Part shown: in pieces, positions 44,421 to 59,960 of the stretch | Layout of the letters: every line of letters begins with the position of its first letter | How positions within the stretch are numbered: position 1 is the stretch's first letter | Source: Channa striata | Lineage: Eukaryota > Chordata > Actinopteri > Anabantiformes > Channidae | Assembly: GCA_033026295.1 (NCBI GenBank) | Contig: CM065189.1 | Coordinates: forward strand, 6,961,203 to 7,025,202 | Direction of reading: 5' to 3' | Length of the DNA: 64,000 nt | The notes under the pieces: generated by a model | The model's database searches: none | What the model was told of the DNA's origin: nothing | Seen by the model: only the letters and a program-made list of their open reading frames with translations | Translations under genes and position numbers: made by a program

Positions 44421-47400
44421 ATTTGGTCGCCAGCCTAATGAACATAAATGTTAAACTTTTATAAAACCTAATTATATTTGAGTTCACTAAAAACTATATT
44501 TAAAGATAGGGTAAAATAATTTCTGTTATTCAGCAATGCTAATTTGTCACGTCAAGCACAATATATATATTTTTTTAGGAAATCTCTACAGAGGAAGAAC
44601 CTAATAGCATTACATACTTCGATTTATTCTTGAGTTCTTGTATGTAATTTACAGCCACAACATTAATACCAACTTAAGGTTTATGGCTCTGTTGATCCTG
44701 TCCACAGGCTTCAATGTATTTGGTGTGGGTCAGTGAATTTATAGCGAGTCTAAAGTTGTTATCCTTTAGATTTAGGATGTAGTTAATTTGGTGAAATCTG
44801 CTGTTATTGGTGGAAATAAACATTGTTAAATTAAATTAAATTAAAATTTTGTTCATCCTGATTCCATCACTGACAAAGCAAACTGATGGGAGAGCATGGC
44901 TATGGTTAAATAAACCTAAAATTAAATGATATTTCACATTCGTTGCCACCTTTCAGCTGTGCTGTCGGCTGTTATTGCTGGTTGAATCCCCTGCAAATCG
45001 AGAGCCAGACATTTTACAACTGCATTTCTAAAGTCAGTGCAGTGATATGATATTTTTTGACACTGCACCGTCTCTCACCCATTTATGCCGTCTAGATCAT
45101 TCGGACTATTTGAATGTGCAAAAAAATGAATCCTTTTCTGCTTTCTACAAAAATGTCATTACCACCCATAATACACTTTGTCCAGCTCCCCAGCTGTACA
45201 CCAGCAGAGACGGGGGACTCCTGACTATCAGCCTCCTGGTGCCAAATTGACCCCAGATTATCGCAGTGTTGAGCGGAAGTCTTTCATGGCTGTAAACGAG
45301 GAGCCATCAGAGCTACATCCGCTGTGTGAAAATAGTGGGCGTGCAGAGTGGGTCACTGTCCCATAGCCCACAGTACAGCAGAGGACTGAGCTGCTCTGAC
45401 CCCAGTCAGGCCCTCACTGACATGTGTAGGGCACAAATGGAGGTCAGGATTTTCCACAGCTGCAAGGGTGGTTGTGTCATTATTTCCTGAGCCATTCTTT
45501 TTCTTCCCGCTGCGTCACGTGACTCACAGAGACGCTGGAGGTTTCCAGAGAAATGAATTCAAAAGTATCAGAAGTTTGAGGTTTGCTCTGTTGACATTTC
45601 AAAGATTTGAATAATGTGATTTTGATTGGAGGAAAACATCTAGTGACAGGCATTGTGGTGCTGTCAGATGAAAAGCAAGCTCCTTGTCACCGGCACACCT
45701 ACGCCTCTCGCACTTACAAGGTTGTCAGACCGAAAATTACAGAGTGACAATCAACTCCCGTCATCCATAGCCTCGTGTTTCCATTTTGAATATAATTATT
45801 CTAAAAGCGGATGGAGGACTACTAAAAAACACCACGACGAGCATCATTAGGCACTCAGCAAAGTTCATTAGTGTAGCCCAAGAAACTGCTGGCCTCAGCC
45901 GGCCCCGGTCGCCACGTGTCCCGACGCCCTGCACCCACAGCAGCAGAATGTATGCGAAGAGAACATGGAGGCATCTGTCCCTCCACCCACTCACCTCTTT
46001 CAAACGCAGCTGTCACTCCTCCAACACTCACTTACAAACAGAAAGAAACCTTTGAACAAATTACTGCTCTGATGGATTTGATCGCTGACTGCTGCACTGC
46101 GACGGCGCTTTTAGAACCTCCTGGATCCTCTTTCTGAATTTAATTGTCTACAGCAGCAGAAAAATCTCTGCGATGCTGTCGCAGTAGTTTTCTGTGCACA
46201 GGAGCTAAAGGCCCCTGGTGGCAGCAGCACCAAACACTGCACATGATGTCGGCAGAGTGTCCGTCTCCTACTGTCTCTCGGAACCTTTAACATGCCTCAC
46301 AAAACATTTAAGCAGAATTTACAAAAATGGCTTCTTAACAGAATACTGGATTTGGCATTTTGACATAAACGAACCTTGACAAAGTGTGTAAATAATATTT
46401 TTTTTATAAATCTGTGCTCCAGTTTAAAGATGTGAAAACCCACTCGAGTGGTATGAAGTTGTAACATAAACACGTTGGAAAAAGAAAATCCGTGCGATCG
46501 CAAAAAACCACAGCGATGTGACATGTAAAGAACTGTTACTTTGAAGGTCGTCGAGAAGCTCGTTTTAATTAGATCACAACACACGAGCAGGTTCTCGCTG
46601 CTGTAATTATCACACGTGATCTCACTCGGACGACATGTGTCCTCTGATGCTGTCCGTGGTCCTGAAACCATCACGCTCTTTGTTGCTCTGGGTTGGTCTT
46701 ATAACACGCATTACATTTCTATCAGTGTCTTATATCGACTTTTATGGCCCTTCTTTTAAAGTTAGGTCTAGAATACAGACTCCAGGGGTCAAAGGTACAG
46801 GACATGATAATAAATCTAGGAAATGAGCACAATGTAAAGACACTCACTTACTCCTGACCTCAACTTCAATAAAGGGACAATATTGCCTGTAGTGCAAATG
46901 CAGAATTAGTAACGTAGGCAAACTAGAGTTGGATTAGTTTGGTCTGTCAGAAGCTCAAGTAATAAGACATTCTGTGCATTATTTGGAATGGTTCATTTTT
47001 CATTGTACAAAAGAATCTGATTGAGTGAGAGTGTCAGTGTACAGCCTTGGCAGACAGTGATGTTCTCAAAGAAGCCGTGGACGTAGTACAAACGGAACAG
47101 TTTCCAACGTTCCTTTTCAAATGAAGCCGTGCCACAAAGTGAAAGAAAGACCTTTGGAATATTCACCTCTTTAACCTTTATTCATTCTATCTGCAAAGGT
47201 CTTTACATCCACAGCATCACTCAGCACTGTCTGCTTCCCCAACTCTAACCTGTGACCTCATCACACCTTCCTGTGAGGTCATGCATTTACACTCCTCCAC
47301 ACAGTTGCTCACTGCACGTCTTGACGGGATTCTTTCCATCCACCCGAGGACGTCTGGGTCGGTTCCTGCCGCGAGAATGTGTCATACGCTGTCGACTGTT

Positions 47401-47768
47401 TAAATACTGCAATTAGGGTCCTTGTCTTTACACTCGTGCAGCAGCAGAATGTAACGCACGCACCCGCCCTGAGCCTGCAGCGCGTGTGCCGATGTGCTCC
47501 GTACAAGCTGCGTGAGCCACAGTGCCGACAGTGAACCGGGGGGGAAACGAGTTTGACTGTAAATCTCAGAGGATGACGCTTCGAGACTGAAGATGACAGA
47601 ACAATTTCCATAATGCACCTGGGCTCTTTGAAAGGCTGAGCCAAGCGATGCACTCTGTGTTTTGTCAGGGAGCAGCGGTGGGGTGCGTGGGAAGGGGGAG
47701 GGCATTGTGTCTCTCCTTCCACTGATGTTATGTGTCTCAGTCTGCAGAAGGCATGAAAAGAGAGAGAG

Positions 47769-47794
47769 GTGTGTGTGTGTGTGTGTGTGTGTGT
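47769..47794. repeat. (GT)n microsatellite
   Basis: Thirteen GT units in kcnq5 intron 1. Confidence 0.95.
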
Positions 47795-50266
47795 TTAGGG
47801 ATTAGGTGAGTGCAAATGAATTTGCAAACTTGGCTCATATAAGGAGCGGGCAAAAGGCTTTTGTTGATGTGCGACTATTGATGGAGCGAGGATCTTAGGA
47901 AGAGCCCCGTGGGCCTGGTTGATGGTGTGTGAGTGTGTGCCTACAGGAGAGACACTGTTTCATTACCACGGGAAACACACAGAGGAGGGAAATGAACGCA
48001 GGCCGATCTGTGGGTGAGCCGTGCATCCACACAACAGAAAGCACAGCATACGGCTTTTCACTGGAATATCACATATTTCCAATGACGTCCGATTCGGTGG
48101 TGGGGCTTGCACGCTGTTTATGTTTGGGATAAGGGAAGGGCGTCTAAAGGAAGTTCTCTCCACCACAATGAAAGGTTGGAAATATCTGGAACAGACTGCA
48201 AAGTGAACAGATGACAGGCATCTTGTTGATTGCCAAGATTTCCAATTTTTGCTCTTCCTCTGCTTTGTCGACGGAGAACTTCCTTTTTACGTCATTTCAT
48301 TACATTTTGTTTCTGCCTTTGGCTCTCGTTCATGCACGCAGTTTGAAGCTCTGCCTGTTTCATTGCTTCCACAATAGCCTGCCAATGCTGTCACACAAGT
48401 CCACCACTCCTGACGTGCTCAGACCTCGCTGGGCGGAGGAAGAGCTACAGGGAGAGTTTGGCTGCGATCACTTTAATTTGCTCCTCTCGGCCTCTGGGAC
48501 GTCAGTACAGCTTTATGTGCTACCAGAGGTTAGAACTACACAAACAGACTTAATAGATTATTTCACAGAGGCAAACAGCTGCCAGGCCCGGCAGCAGCAG
48601 GACTGATCTGCACAGAGCAGAGCTCACAAACAGCATGTGTGCACTCTCTGGCCACTGGTTCTAATGTTTAGCCCCCTCATTCATTTTAATAAATTGGTCA
48701 AAACCACCTCTTCTTATAATGCTCTCCAGTCCAACTCCAACCTCAATAATAAACAGAGAGAACATTTATCCCCTTTTAACTTAAAAACCAGGAAATTATA
48801 ACCTTATAAAAGCAGAATTCATGGCAGAGCTGGTGTATTAGGTTGCACAGCTGGACCTGATAAATTGTATCTAATCCAACTATTAATTAGCACGGACCAT
48901 AAAAAACTACAAAGTACTTTTAACATGAGGAATGAATAGTATCTGTCAGGTTTTGGGGGATTTTTAATGATCTTGGATCCATCTTATATCTATCTTGGAC
49001 TTGTAAAGGAGCGTCTGGTATGACAGCCGTGCTGGGCGAGTCACTTTAAAATGCTCATACAGAAATAACTTACTTTGCACAACTAATTTACAACAATACC
49101 TTTTACTCTGAGGAGTTCTGTCAGACATAGTGACCGTCAACACGTGCTGCCTTTGAACGAAACCAGGAGAATTCTCCTGGCTGCACCAAGGTGCCGAAGT
49201 AACGTGTCCAGTTAGTCTAGTGAACATCTTTCAGTAGTGACTCAGACAATGAACAAGCTGAGCTCCAAATTATTCAATTAACCATTTCATTTGGTAAAAA
49301 AAAAAGCTAATGTAATTACTAAAGTTTAAATTTATTGCTGATTAAGTAATGACACTGAAGTGAGCATTACTGAGCCAGTACCCCAACATTTTATCAGACT
49401 GACAAAAGAGACCAGACCTGGCTGTGCCAAGCTGACTGCTGTCACTAACTTCATATAAATCAGTATATGAAATCCACAATGTTTGTAGCAAAGGCTTTTA
49501 TAAAAATTTTTGCCTTTTTAACATGTTTTGCCTTTTATTGTCTTTTTGTTTATTTGCATTTTTTGTTTCCTTTGTTTGTTTTTGTGTCCATTACTGATTA
49601 TTTTATTATTTTGATTATTATCTGTCTGTTTACCGTCTACTTTCAGACTTTTCTTTTCACTTTGTCTATATATTTTTTTCATTCAACTGAGCCTTTTCAA
49701 ACAATAAACTGTTTGGCTCTTGGGCCTCAGTTGCCCAGCTCAGTAAAGCATGTTTTTACAGGAAAGGCCTTATTACGTGACAGTTTGTTTCTAAATTTAA
49801 TATAACATGAACCATCAGTGAATAAACGCCCAATCTAATTACCATTTATTATAGTGGTTTATGATTAATGAAGTCTGAACCTAGTGATAAATCCTCCCTG
49901 ATACCTTGAGGTAGAGACACAAAAGCCTGATAATGATGCTTGCTGTCAAACAACAGGCAAATAAATATTTTAAAATCCCACGTTGTGTTCAGGACATTTC
50001 TGCAAGAAGCTACGAGCTTTATAGAATCACAGCTTGTTCTCTATTAGCTCCTAATGCTTAACCTTGTGATTTTAAGGACATGTACTGCTTGTAACTACAA
50101 CATTTAGCTTTAACAAACTGCAGAGAAACACTTTACAATTTGCTAATTTTGATATTTTGCACCTATTTTTAAAAGCCAGACTGCAGACGTGTAACAAATG
50201 AAGAACTTTGCTACTGTGACGTGCAAAAGATAATTAGTAAAAGGCGATAAACAGTATGCATGCATC

Positions 50267-50303
50267 GTCTTTTAATGCGTCTTTTAATGCGTCTTTTAAT
50301 GCC
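50267..50303. repeat. Three tandem 12-bp units
   Basis: TCTTTTAATGCG-type unit repeated three times in a row (CGTCTTTTAATG...). A minor local expansion. Confidence 0.85.
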
Positions 50304-53300
50304 GTAGAGTTAGAGCAGCTACACAGCTGGTCAGTGATACCCACGGATAACAAGCCCAAAAAAGGAACACAAGACGATAACAAGAGCCGGTGTGAGGGGC
50401 ACACACCTAATGCACTGTGCTGGGAAAGTATGTTCTATTACAAAAGCAAAACGCGGTGCTACAGCGTGGAGATAAAGCCACAGAGACCACCCACGGCGCA
50501 CTTCACTCTCACTTTATTTGAACACATCTAAGAGGCACCAGTGAAATTCAGCAAATCTGGTATGGAAGTAAAAAAACGAAAAGTTAAAGTTGTTTTAAGA
50601 GAAACGCAACTGGATTAAACCGCATGTGTGTGCAGACCCGTAAAGCAGCCCCACTGCAGCTTAATGTGTCCTGTTCTCTCATGCCGAGGCACGTACAACA
50701 GCCGTGCAAATTAAAACTCCATCAGCCGAGCTGTAGGAAGACTTGTAATGGAAAGTAAACAGGAGGGACGGTTCTGACTTCATAAACCAGCCAGACTCTC
50801 ACTGTGGAACCACCTACTGTTAATGGAGCTGGGCTAGTCTATGTCATTCCCTACATTCCGTGTATGTTGGCATATTTCATACAGATTACCTTTTTCCTGT
50901 ATTTGAATTCAGCAAAAGTATTAGGGTGGTTTCTTGCTTCCCGGGTGTGTGCTGTGACTGATTGTTCAAACAATAAATGGCTCTGTTGGTTTTAACCTTG
51001 GGAACAGTGCAGTAAGAAAATGCAATCTTACTCGAGACTGCAGTTTGTTGAAAAAATAAAATTCATAAAGACCAGAGAGGTGTCAGTGGGGGAAAGATGC
51101 CAGTTTGATTCTGAGAAAGGAGGACAAAACAATCAAAGGCACGGCAAACATTATAAAAAGCCAATAAAAAACTTGGAATGTCTTTAAAAAAACTGGTGGA
51201 CTGAGCATATGCGTGAATTTGGAGATGAGGCAAAATTGTTGTACAATATACCTAAAATGCAAGTTTGTGTGTCAAAACCAACAAATGTAATAAAGCTCCA
51301 AGCACAGAGAGTTCTGCCAGCAGCCTTTTGATGGCTACCGAAAAATTGCCAAGGGACAGTTAAGCAAATGTTGAGCGTGTGTGTGTTTGTTTGTTTATAT
51401 ACAAAATACACTGAATTCAAATTTATGATACTGCTTCATAAGTGTGTGTCTAGGGAAAGCAAAAATAATACGTTTTAAATCTAGCAAATCATCGCAACTG
51501 ACGGCCCAATTGTAATGTTTCCTTAGAGAAGAGCTGACATTTTAGTTTTTTAAGTCTTGGAACATGTATGAAATGTCCAAAGTCTTTATATTAACACTGA
51601 CGCAAACAAAGAAAAGTAGCACATCCTTATATTGGCAGATTTGTTACTGATTGATAATCGATTTACACTAATTATTCGAACAGCTGATGAATCATTTTCT
51701 ATCACCTACGTGTTCATTTTTCCATCACTGTTGTTGTGAATGTGATAGTGAGATAAATGTTTCTGCATAGAAAAACCATAGGTGTGAAGCATCTTGTTGG
51801 GCAGCACACTGGAAGTGAAGCAAGTATTTTTGCTTAAGTAAACAATATCTACTGTATTTCCCGCCTTGCTTAATACTTGCAGATGCAGATTCTTAAAACA
51901 AAAAATGTATTATGATAGTAATATGGATTAAGCACCTGTCAGTGCAAAAAGCGGTTTGAACCTACATGAACTTTACCAGTTGTCTTCCACACCAAGTTAC
52001 TAGGTAAGGTTTGCTTTTATTTGTAATAATCAATAACAATTTTCTTTGTTGTAATAAAGATTCTTAGTCATCCAGATATGATCATCTGGATGTTGAGTCA
52101 TGTCAACTAGTTTAACTAAGGTCGTGGAGTTCTACCACCTCATTATTTATGTAATGTGAATATCTCCGAAGCATCTTGGGATACAGTGGACGTATAGTAC
52201 TGACTTATTCGTCTCTCTAACACGTGTTGTTACCACGCGAGCTGACAGAGGATTGATCAGATTTCTACAAACAACTTTCGCTGCATATCAGTATGTTCTT
52301 TTTAATAAAATCTTTTCATTATATCAGTTTCATTAACAAGAATCAGGCGAATCACAATCAACAGACCCTGCTGACAAGTGAAACTGGGCTGACAGTTTTA
52401 GAAAAATGGCCTTCGGGACAAGACTGGCACAACCATTTATTCTCACTACTTTAATTTGAGTATTTCTGTCACACAGGTCCCATTATCCCTGTTATGAGAG
52501 GAGATATTGTCCAAAGCAATCACTGTCAGGGATTGATTTGTGTCATTTGCAAGCATATTGATCCTAGTCCACAGCTGAAAATGTCCACAGTGACTTTCTC
52601 ATGCAGCCTCATCTGCTTGGCTGTGGTGTGCTTAGTTTGGTAGTGTCCCACTTTTCAGTGACTCTCTCCATCGATCAACCCCATTTGTCTCTTTTCTCCA
52701 GCCAGTGACGGGTCAATACTTGGACCTTCGGGCACTCCCGATTCCTACCTCCAATTTCCCTCTAGGCAAATGAGTATTAATGGTGGCAGCTGGGAGGATA
52801 ATGAGGCCCCTAGACATGGACTCACCGAGGTCAGGGAGTGGCAGAGACACACAGAGCTCTCGTGTGGAGGAAGAGCGGAGCTTCGCACTGGCTTGACCCC
52901 ACGGAGTTTGGGAAACTGATACCTCCGCGTGTTGAATAAAGGCATCACCTGTCCAGATGGTGTCAGAACCACCACACCCACACTCCCCTGTAGTGTGCAC
53001 AGCCACCAACTCAAAGGTTAAAGTCCCGGATAAATAAATCAAACCGCATGTGTGGAGGATGAATCAGCAGAGCGATGAAAAATAGAAAGTCGCTTCAGTT
53101 CCTTTAGGACAGCAGCTGTGGAAAACAAGAATCTCAAAGGTCAGCAGAGTTTAGATCCAGAGTTTGAGCACAAGTGGTCAGCGCTAAAATGAAGGCCATC
53201 AAAACAAACCGACCCCGCGCCGCGAACTTTAGAGCTTTAAACTAAATAGAAAAACTCTTTCCGAAGCGCTCCAGCTCCTGGGGGTAAACCGCAGCACACA

Positions 53301-56300
53301 CCTCTTTCCAAGTTTAGAAGAGACCAGCACAGCACAGCCAAGTGTTGCAATTTCATTCACTGTGATTTCTGCTCGGGCAAACCCCCATGACCTCGAAATA
53401 GCAGCGACCCTATTAATCAGCGGTGCGGGAGTCGGCCGTTCGATGGCCTGACATCCAGCATCCATCTCCATGCAGTCTAAATTTAGGCGATAACAAAGGA
53501 TGACGATGATGGCTGAGAACATTAAATTAGCCCGCGCTGCCGTGGCAGCTTATTAATAATCTAATAGCGATATATATACGTTGTGACAACAGCTTTTCAA
53601 TCAAAAGACAATCTTTATTCACAATCTTCAGCTCTGTTTTGCTTATTTTCTTTGGTAGTAAATGATGCTAGAGGTTGACATTTGAATGTAATTAGTTTTG
53701 CTTGTCACACGCTAAAAGAAATTGAACTCTGAAGGTTTCACTGAACTTAAAAGGTTGTAAATAATACAGATATTTCCATAGATAACGTGGGGTTTAGACT
53801 GTATGTCGAGAGGCGGGAGAATGGGCTGAATAGATTCACCTCTGCCTGAAACGAAAACATTGAAGACATTCTCATTGTCCGATACATGTGTCCTATTTGT
53901 GCTAATATGCTTTAGCGCTGAGAGTTGTCATCATTATCATGCCCATAATTATTGTTCAGTAGGCCATCTTCAACCTTCCAGTAGGCCAGCAGATTTATTA
54001 TCGTCAGTGGTAATTGCATCTACAGGCTCTAGTCACAGTAAGGAAGGTGGCAGGCTGAGCCAACAAACAGCGGCAAGAGGTAGTAAAAACCCACATCCTG
54101 TCCTGCAGCTCGTGGCCATTTCAATGCCAATATTTTCTTTCAGGTGTGTGGATTATTTTGCACCTGAGCTCTACTGGTGGTCAAAAAAACTGTTAAAATA
54201 AATGTGCTTTTCCATCTTCCTTTAGAGAAAATGAAATATGTAAAGGTGCATCAAAATGGAGCTATTCTTACGAAGCTTGTATATGAACTGTATCTACATA
54301 AAACCCGTTGGAGTTATTACCCACAACACTACAGTGTGTGTTTGGTTTATGACAACAAACAAATCAGTAAACACAGAAAAAAACAGCTTGGAGGCAAATG
54401 CGTGTGACTATCTCAAGATCCATTCATGAGGCTGAACACACCAGTGTTTCCCTGAGGAGCAGGAAGCCACGAGCAAGGCTGCACAAGTATGAGAAGCAGA
54501 GCAAACAAAAGGCCTGTTTGTGGGTGGGAAGCTGATGGCTATTAGAGAAGTTAAAGTCAAACACAAACGCAGTTTTTTAAAAAACAGTTTCAACGGGCCT
54601 TAAACAAACATCGTCCAAACTGAATGACCAAATATGTTGTGTGACCAAATGAATCCCATTTTTGATGTCACAATGCTGTGAGAAACAATAACGTAAAACT
54701 AGACCTCGTTGAGGTTGAAGGGTGTTGCTCATCGCGGTTCCGGGGCATTTGCTGTAAACGCTGACGTCATTTGGGTTTGACATAAGTGCTAAATGTTGTT
54801 ACGCATGCAACCAAGAAGAAGACCTGTGGGGTTGTTTTCCATGAGAGACCTAAACGTAGTTTTGATATTAGGACAATGCATTCAAACGCTCCCAACACTG
54901 AAAAATGCGCTTGTCTTTGCCCGCAAAACATTTCTGTCAGGAGAAAGCTGTGCACGTCTGATGATACAGTGTCTCATAACGCCCTGGGAATGTGATATAC
55001 GCAGTGTCGTCAATACTAGGACTTCAATTCTTTTCTGATCTTTAGTGGTAGACTATTGGGAATATTATAACTGTAAATGTGATGATGTTGTGATGAATGA
55101 GCTGCAGGGGATTAAAACACTAAAACACACAAATTCCATACCTCCAAGACGAATGAGCTCTGTCAGAAATGCACAAGGAGGATTCAGTGATGCTCTAACT
55201 TTTATCTGTTGTTGCACAATGCGTCTGAAAAGGGTTAAAGTTTCAGCACTGTCTAGTCAAAGTGATCCAGGTTCTTTAGTTTTTTCCCCTCCACTTCATT
55301 CAGAAGAAAACTGTTCCTCCAGCATCACCCCACCTCAGCCAGCTGTAATGTCATCACAGATGGTGACGGTAGTGTCACATCAGATTTTCTAAACTTAGTC
55401 CCACAGAAGCCGCTGGCGAGCAAATACGATCCAGCAGATCCAACATGGGACAAACAAACTCCTGCATTCAAGGCCTGTGTGGATGAAGATATGAAGCAGG
55501 AGCAGATTGTTTTTCACATTCATTCTGCTCTTTTCATTGTGTAGACTTTGGATTTTTTTTTTATTACTTTGCAGGAAAAAAATGACAATTGCACTTCAAT
55601 GCAATACACACATTCATTTGAATATATAGTAATATTGCTGGGTAGTTAATAAGTGTGTGAGTGTGTGTGTGTGTCAGTGCTGGAAGACAGCATGAGAATG
55701 TGATGTGTGTTAAGAACACATTCGTTCATATTCACTCAGGTTTGCACAAAATAGCAGGTCCTCCAGGTGTTTTAAAAGGCGTCAGATGTTCTTCAGTATG
55801 AGGTCGACTGAAAAGATGCACTGGCTGACGGCTCGTGGGCAAATAGAACTAATGTTATTAGCTCCTGTCAGCATCTGTGTTTCATTTGCCATGGAAACTT
55901 TAAACTGAGTCATGGACGAATTCCAGCATTTCTTAGATCAACTGGTTCAAAATTTAGTGCAGACGTTCATGGTTTGCAGACAAAAATGGGAATTTTTCTC
56001 CCATTTTTGGTTTATATTAAACATCTTGAAAATATTTTTTTTTTCTAAATTCCAACTATTGCTGTGAAATTTACTTAAAACAATCGTGTGTCCCATGGGA
56101 CTGTAACGTCTTTGATGCTCTTTTATTTTATAAAACTCTGCCTAGCATTATATTGGAGTAATATTGAGGGAATTTGGTTTTTCAGCAAATGGACAATCCC
56201 AGTGACTCAGAAATGCTGCTCCCAGTTGACTGGCAGCCCGAGTCCGGACAGTTTCCAGCTGTCCGTCTTCTTCTGTTGCCCCGATAGGGTCAGTCTAGAA

Positions 56301-58400
56301 TCTACAATAAAAACTACCATTCAAGCCCCATTCATACAATTGCAGGGCACCACCATTGCACGTGTCCAGAACAACACATTCACGACTGCACGTAGATGTA
56401 CATTCGCTACTGTATATACACAACAGTCCACTGTAGCATCGAACAGTTTTCAAGTCTTGCATGTGCAAAGAAGTAAATCTACAGTAGAGAAGACACAGCA
56501 ATTAGCTACAGTAATAAATCAATGTGCATTCTCCAAATGTGTAATGGATTTTCAAAACAAAGGAGAACATTTCTGATGAACCGAAGGGATCCCTGTGCAA
56601 GAAACCGTCCGTACAGGAAGTCATTCTTACATCTGCTGCTGCAGCATAACCTGCAAGTCGTCCTCTGCGGCTGACAAGACATTTGTCAACAGCAGCACTT
56701 TGCTTTCCATCAGTGACAATCTACACTCCTTCTTTCTCAGATCCATACAAGCCACGCACATGCAGAGTCATGCAGACGCTTGCAGACGCTTGCATTGCAC
56801 TGTTCGTGAAGCAGATGTTGCAAAAGTACAAATCAGCACATTTCCACTCGTGTCGCTGTAAACATTTCTTTCTGTCTTTATATTACGCTGCGTTCACAGA
56901 TGAGAAAACACAATTACTAAACCCAGCTTACAATCAGGGACTTGGGAGTGTTTCCTACAGTTCCCTCATTATTTCATTACATTGTGTGGGCCCCTTGTAA
57001 AGAGTGTGCGTCGGCCCTTTCATTACCATTCATGGCAGAAGAAGAAACACAATGGCTCTTCTAAAGCATATTCAGCACTGAGCTGCAATATCAGGCTGGA
57101 GATTTACATTATTAAGTCCCAGTATGATGAGATGAGACCCAGCCCAGTTCGACTCTGCGCTCTCGGTTCACGAAGAAGAATTCAGCCGGATAAAAGCAGT
57201 TACAAAAAAACCACGTCTGGCAGAGATGAATAGGCAGACAAAACAAAGGGGAGGCAGGCTTCAATCAAGTGATGAAAGTGTATTTTCCGTGGTTGATGGA
57301 TCGGTAAAGTTAAGCCCCCAAACAAAGGTGGAGTGCAGCCGCCGCTACTGTAAAAGCAGAGTGCACACAGCGCATCTTTCGCCGGCCTCCTCTCGACAGG
57401 ATGAGTGGAATGATCGATGACGATCTGATTCCTCTCGCCTTTCAGATGCTGCCCTGTTGACCCCTTTAGCCCGACTGACACTAGATATCATGGCCAATAA
57501 AACGCATGCACCTGACTGCATGCCACTGCTCGTGGTAAATCCATTTTCTGCAGAGCCCTGTGGAAAAGCAGTACACTTCCTGTTCTGTCGCAGAGTGGTG
57601 AACAGCACATTCTTTGGCAGGTCCTGCCTGTCTCTGTTAAAGGGATTTGTTATGGCGTTTTTACAGAGTGGGTACGCTTCAGACCGATGCGTGCGACTGA
57701 GTGAGCTGCTCGGTTTTTGTGGAAACAATAATTGAAGTGCCAGATAATCATGCTCACTGTTTTCTGGAAAAACTGTTGACTTTTCTGTTCAAGGTAATTT
57801 GAACTTGAAGCCACCATGGAGTAACACAGAAATCAGAAACAGAAATCAAGAGGCATAGAAAAGGGTCATCCAATATTTCAGATTGACAGAAAAATGTGGT
57901 GAAATGCTGTACAGCGAGACGTTCTATGGTGTAAGATTGGTTTTTAATAACCATTTTTTTTTTTTTTTGCAAATACAGGGCAATCACAGGGTCAGGATGA
58001 TAAAACACAGAAATACAGGAGCCAGTTGGCTGTTTTTGTTACAGTAACGATAACAACCTCACAGTAAATTACAACCCAGGCTCAAGTCACGGCCACGATG
58101 AGAGACAGCCAGAGAAAGCCAAATGGAAAGATGATATAAATCTGAGATGCTAAATCTATTCACTTTAGAATGCACAAGTTGGAAATTATGAGAAGTTTTC
58201 TGGTTAAAGGGTGTGGGGAGGATGAGGTTGGAGATGGAGGTATTTTCCATCCATTAGTGGCGTAGCATGAGATACACACATAATTCACTTTCCACATCTT
58301 CACCCAATTAACTAATCATATCATAATCGAGCAGCTCCGGCTGAGTGTTTCACGTCACTGAGACGTTTTCGAACCCCCCACACCAAGCAAAGCTCCTGTC

Positions 58401-58403
<3 letters not shown>

Positions 58404-58437
<34 letters not shown>
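58404..58437. repeat. (CA)n microsatellite
   Basis: Seventeen CA units in kcnq5 intron 1. Confidence 0.95.
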
Positions 58438-58438
<1 letters not shown>

Positions 58439-59459
58439 TGCACTTTAGAATGATATGAATGAACACAGCTGATGCAACTCTTTCCAAACCCGTTCTGGCA
58501 CATGTGAGATTCTCAGCTGGAATATTTTTAAAAACCAAACACGGGAATTAAGAATGAAAAACGTGTGGTGCGGTTGTCGGGTGTGACAGCCGCTGTGCAT
58601 TGCAAATTGGTTGTGAAAAAGGTACAAAAACGTGAGCCAAAAAACATGCTGATGCAACAGAGAAAAGAAAGACGCAGGTGAGAAAGAAAACCATTCACGT
58701 TGGGCATTAAGTTTTCACGGGTGACTGCCAGGATTGTCCTCATCAAACTGCACCTCTCCGTGTACAGGAGCGTCTAAATCTACTGCTGTGGCTTAGTTTG
58801 AAAAGGTCACCAAGCTCTGCTGGATCTTCAGGGACATTACTGAAAAAGCAGCAGCTGTCTTCTTTGTTTGTCTTTTTACGGACACATAATGACAAATTAA
58901 AAATGATCATGAAGTGACTTCATAAGATAATGCTTGATGCTGTACCTCCAGAAAAAGTTGGCACAAATGCGGCGCCACATCTCTCAGAGACGTGCTCACA
59001 AATCTGCCATATGGCGTTCAGATGGGTTGAAATCTCGTGATTGTGGACATCAGAGAGTGTGATTCATTTTCCCGCTCATCACACCGTTCACCGACACCCT
59101 CACTCCACATCTCTGAATTGCTGCCAACATTTTTGATCTGTTCACTAAATCAAATGGATGCGTTAACGCCTGTTTCTCTGTAGTTGAAACGACAACGGAG
59201 CCAGTCAGAGCTTTGTCGGCAGGATTAGATATGGAGACACCATCTTCCTGTGCCAAAGGGGAAAGCTGACAGAGAAACCAACACCAAAATGACAATAAGT
59301 GAGGATGACAGAGCTGCACACACACTGCTATGTTCACGCTGTACACACACATAACCGTTTGATTTACACTAAATATCAGTGTTGAAGTCAAGCTATTCTC
59401 AGCAGCTCAGACGTTTCTGATTGTGATGACAAATGTTAAGTCAATTGTTGCCATCAGGC

Positions 59460-59960
59460 ACAACTACATGTAAAGAGACACTATAACGTTTCACCCGTTT
59501 CATCAGAAAAGCTTCTTCAGTTCAACCCAAGTGGCTCAAAGAGTCTGTGTGGGGTTCTTAGGTCACTGACACTTTGTTGTCCGCCTGGGGGTTGTTGTCT
59601 TACAGGAGTTCGACTATGAAGGACTGTGAAACCGCCTGGAGAGTGATGAACGAACTACATCGTAGGTGTCTAATATTATTGTTGGTGTTGTGCATGAACA
59701 CGCAGAAAGGGATAACAACTGGAAATGGGGGTGAGACGAAAACCCCCAGGTGACCATCAAAATGTCAACATCCTAACAAGTCCACAGACTTTATGTTCCC
59801 GCCTTTCTGGGCCAGTTGGTCAGAAGTGATGAAGGCTTTCACATGAGAGGGGAAACAAGCTACAAGCACAGGATCCCCTGGAACTGAAGAGAAACCTTTG
59901 GGATACATATTCTGTATGATGGAAATCAAGGGTACATAGAGATAGAAGTAAACTAGTGTA
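59460..59960. repeat. Probable retroelement-derived repeat fragment
   Basis: Contains ACGTTTCACCCGTTTCATC and AAAGCTTCTTCAGTTCAA, phrases found in abundant fish retroelement copies. The extent is a guess and no reverse transcriptase frame is visible. Confidence 0.35.

Noticed and set aside
56088..56576. 162-codon plus-strand frame in kcnq5 intron 1
   Set aside because: Threonine/glutamine-rich sequence without recognisable domain, splice context or promoter. Probably chance or a decayed repeat.
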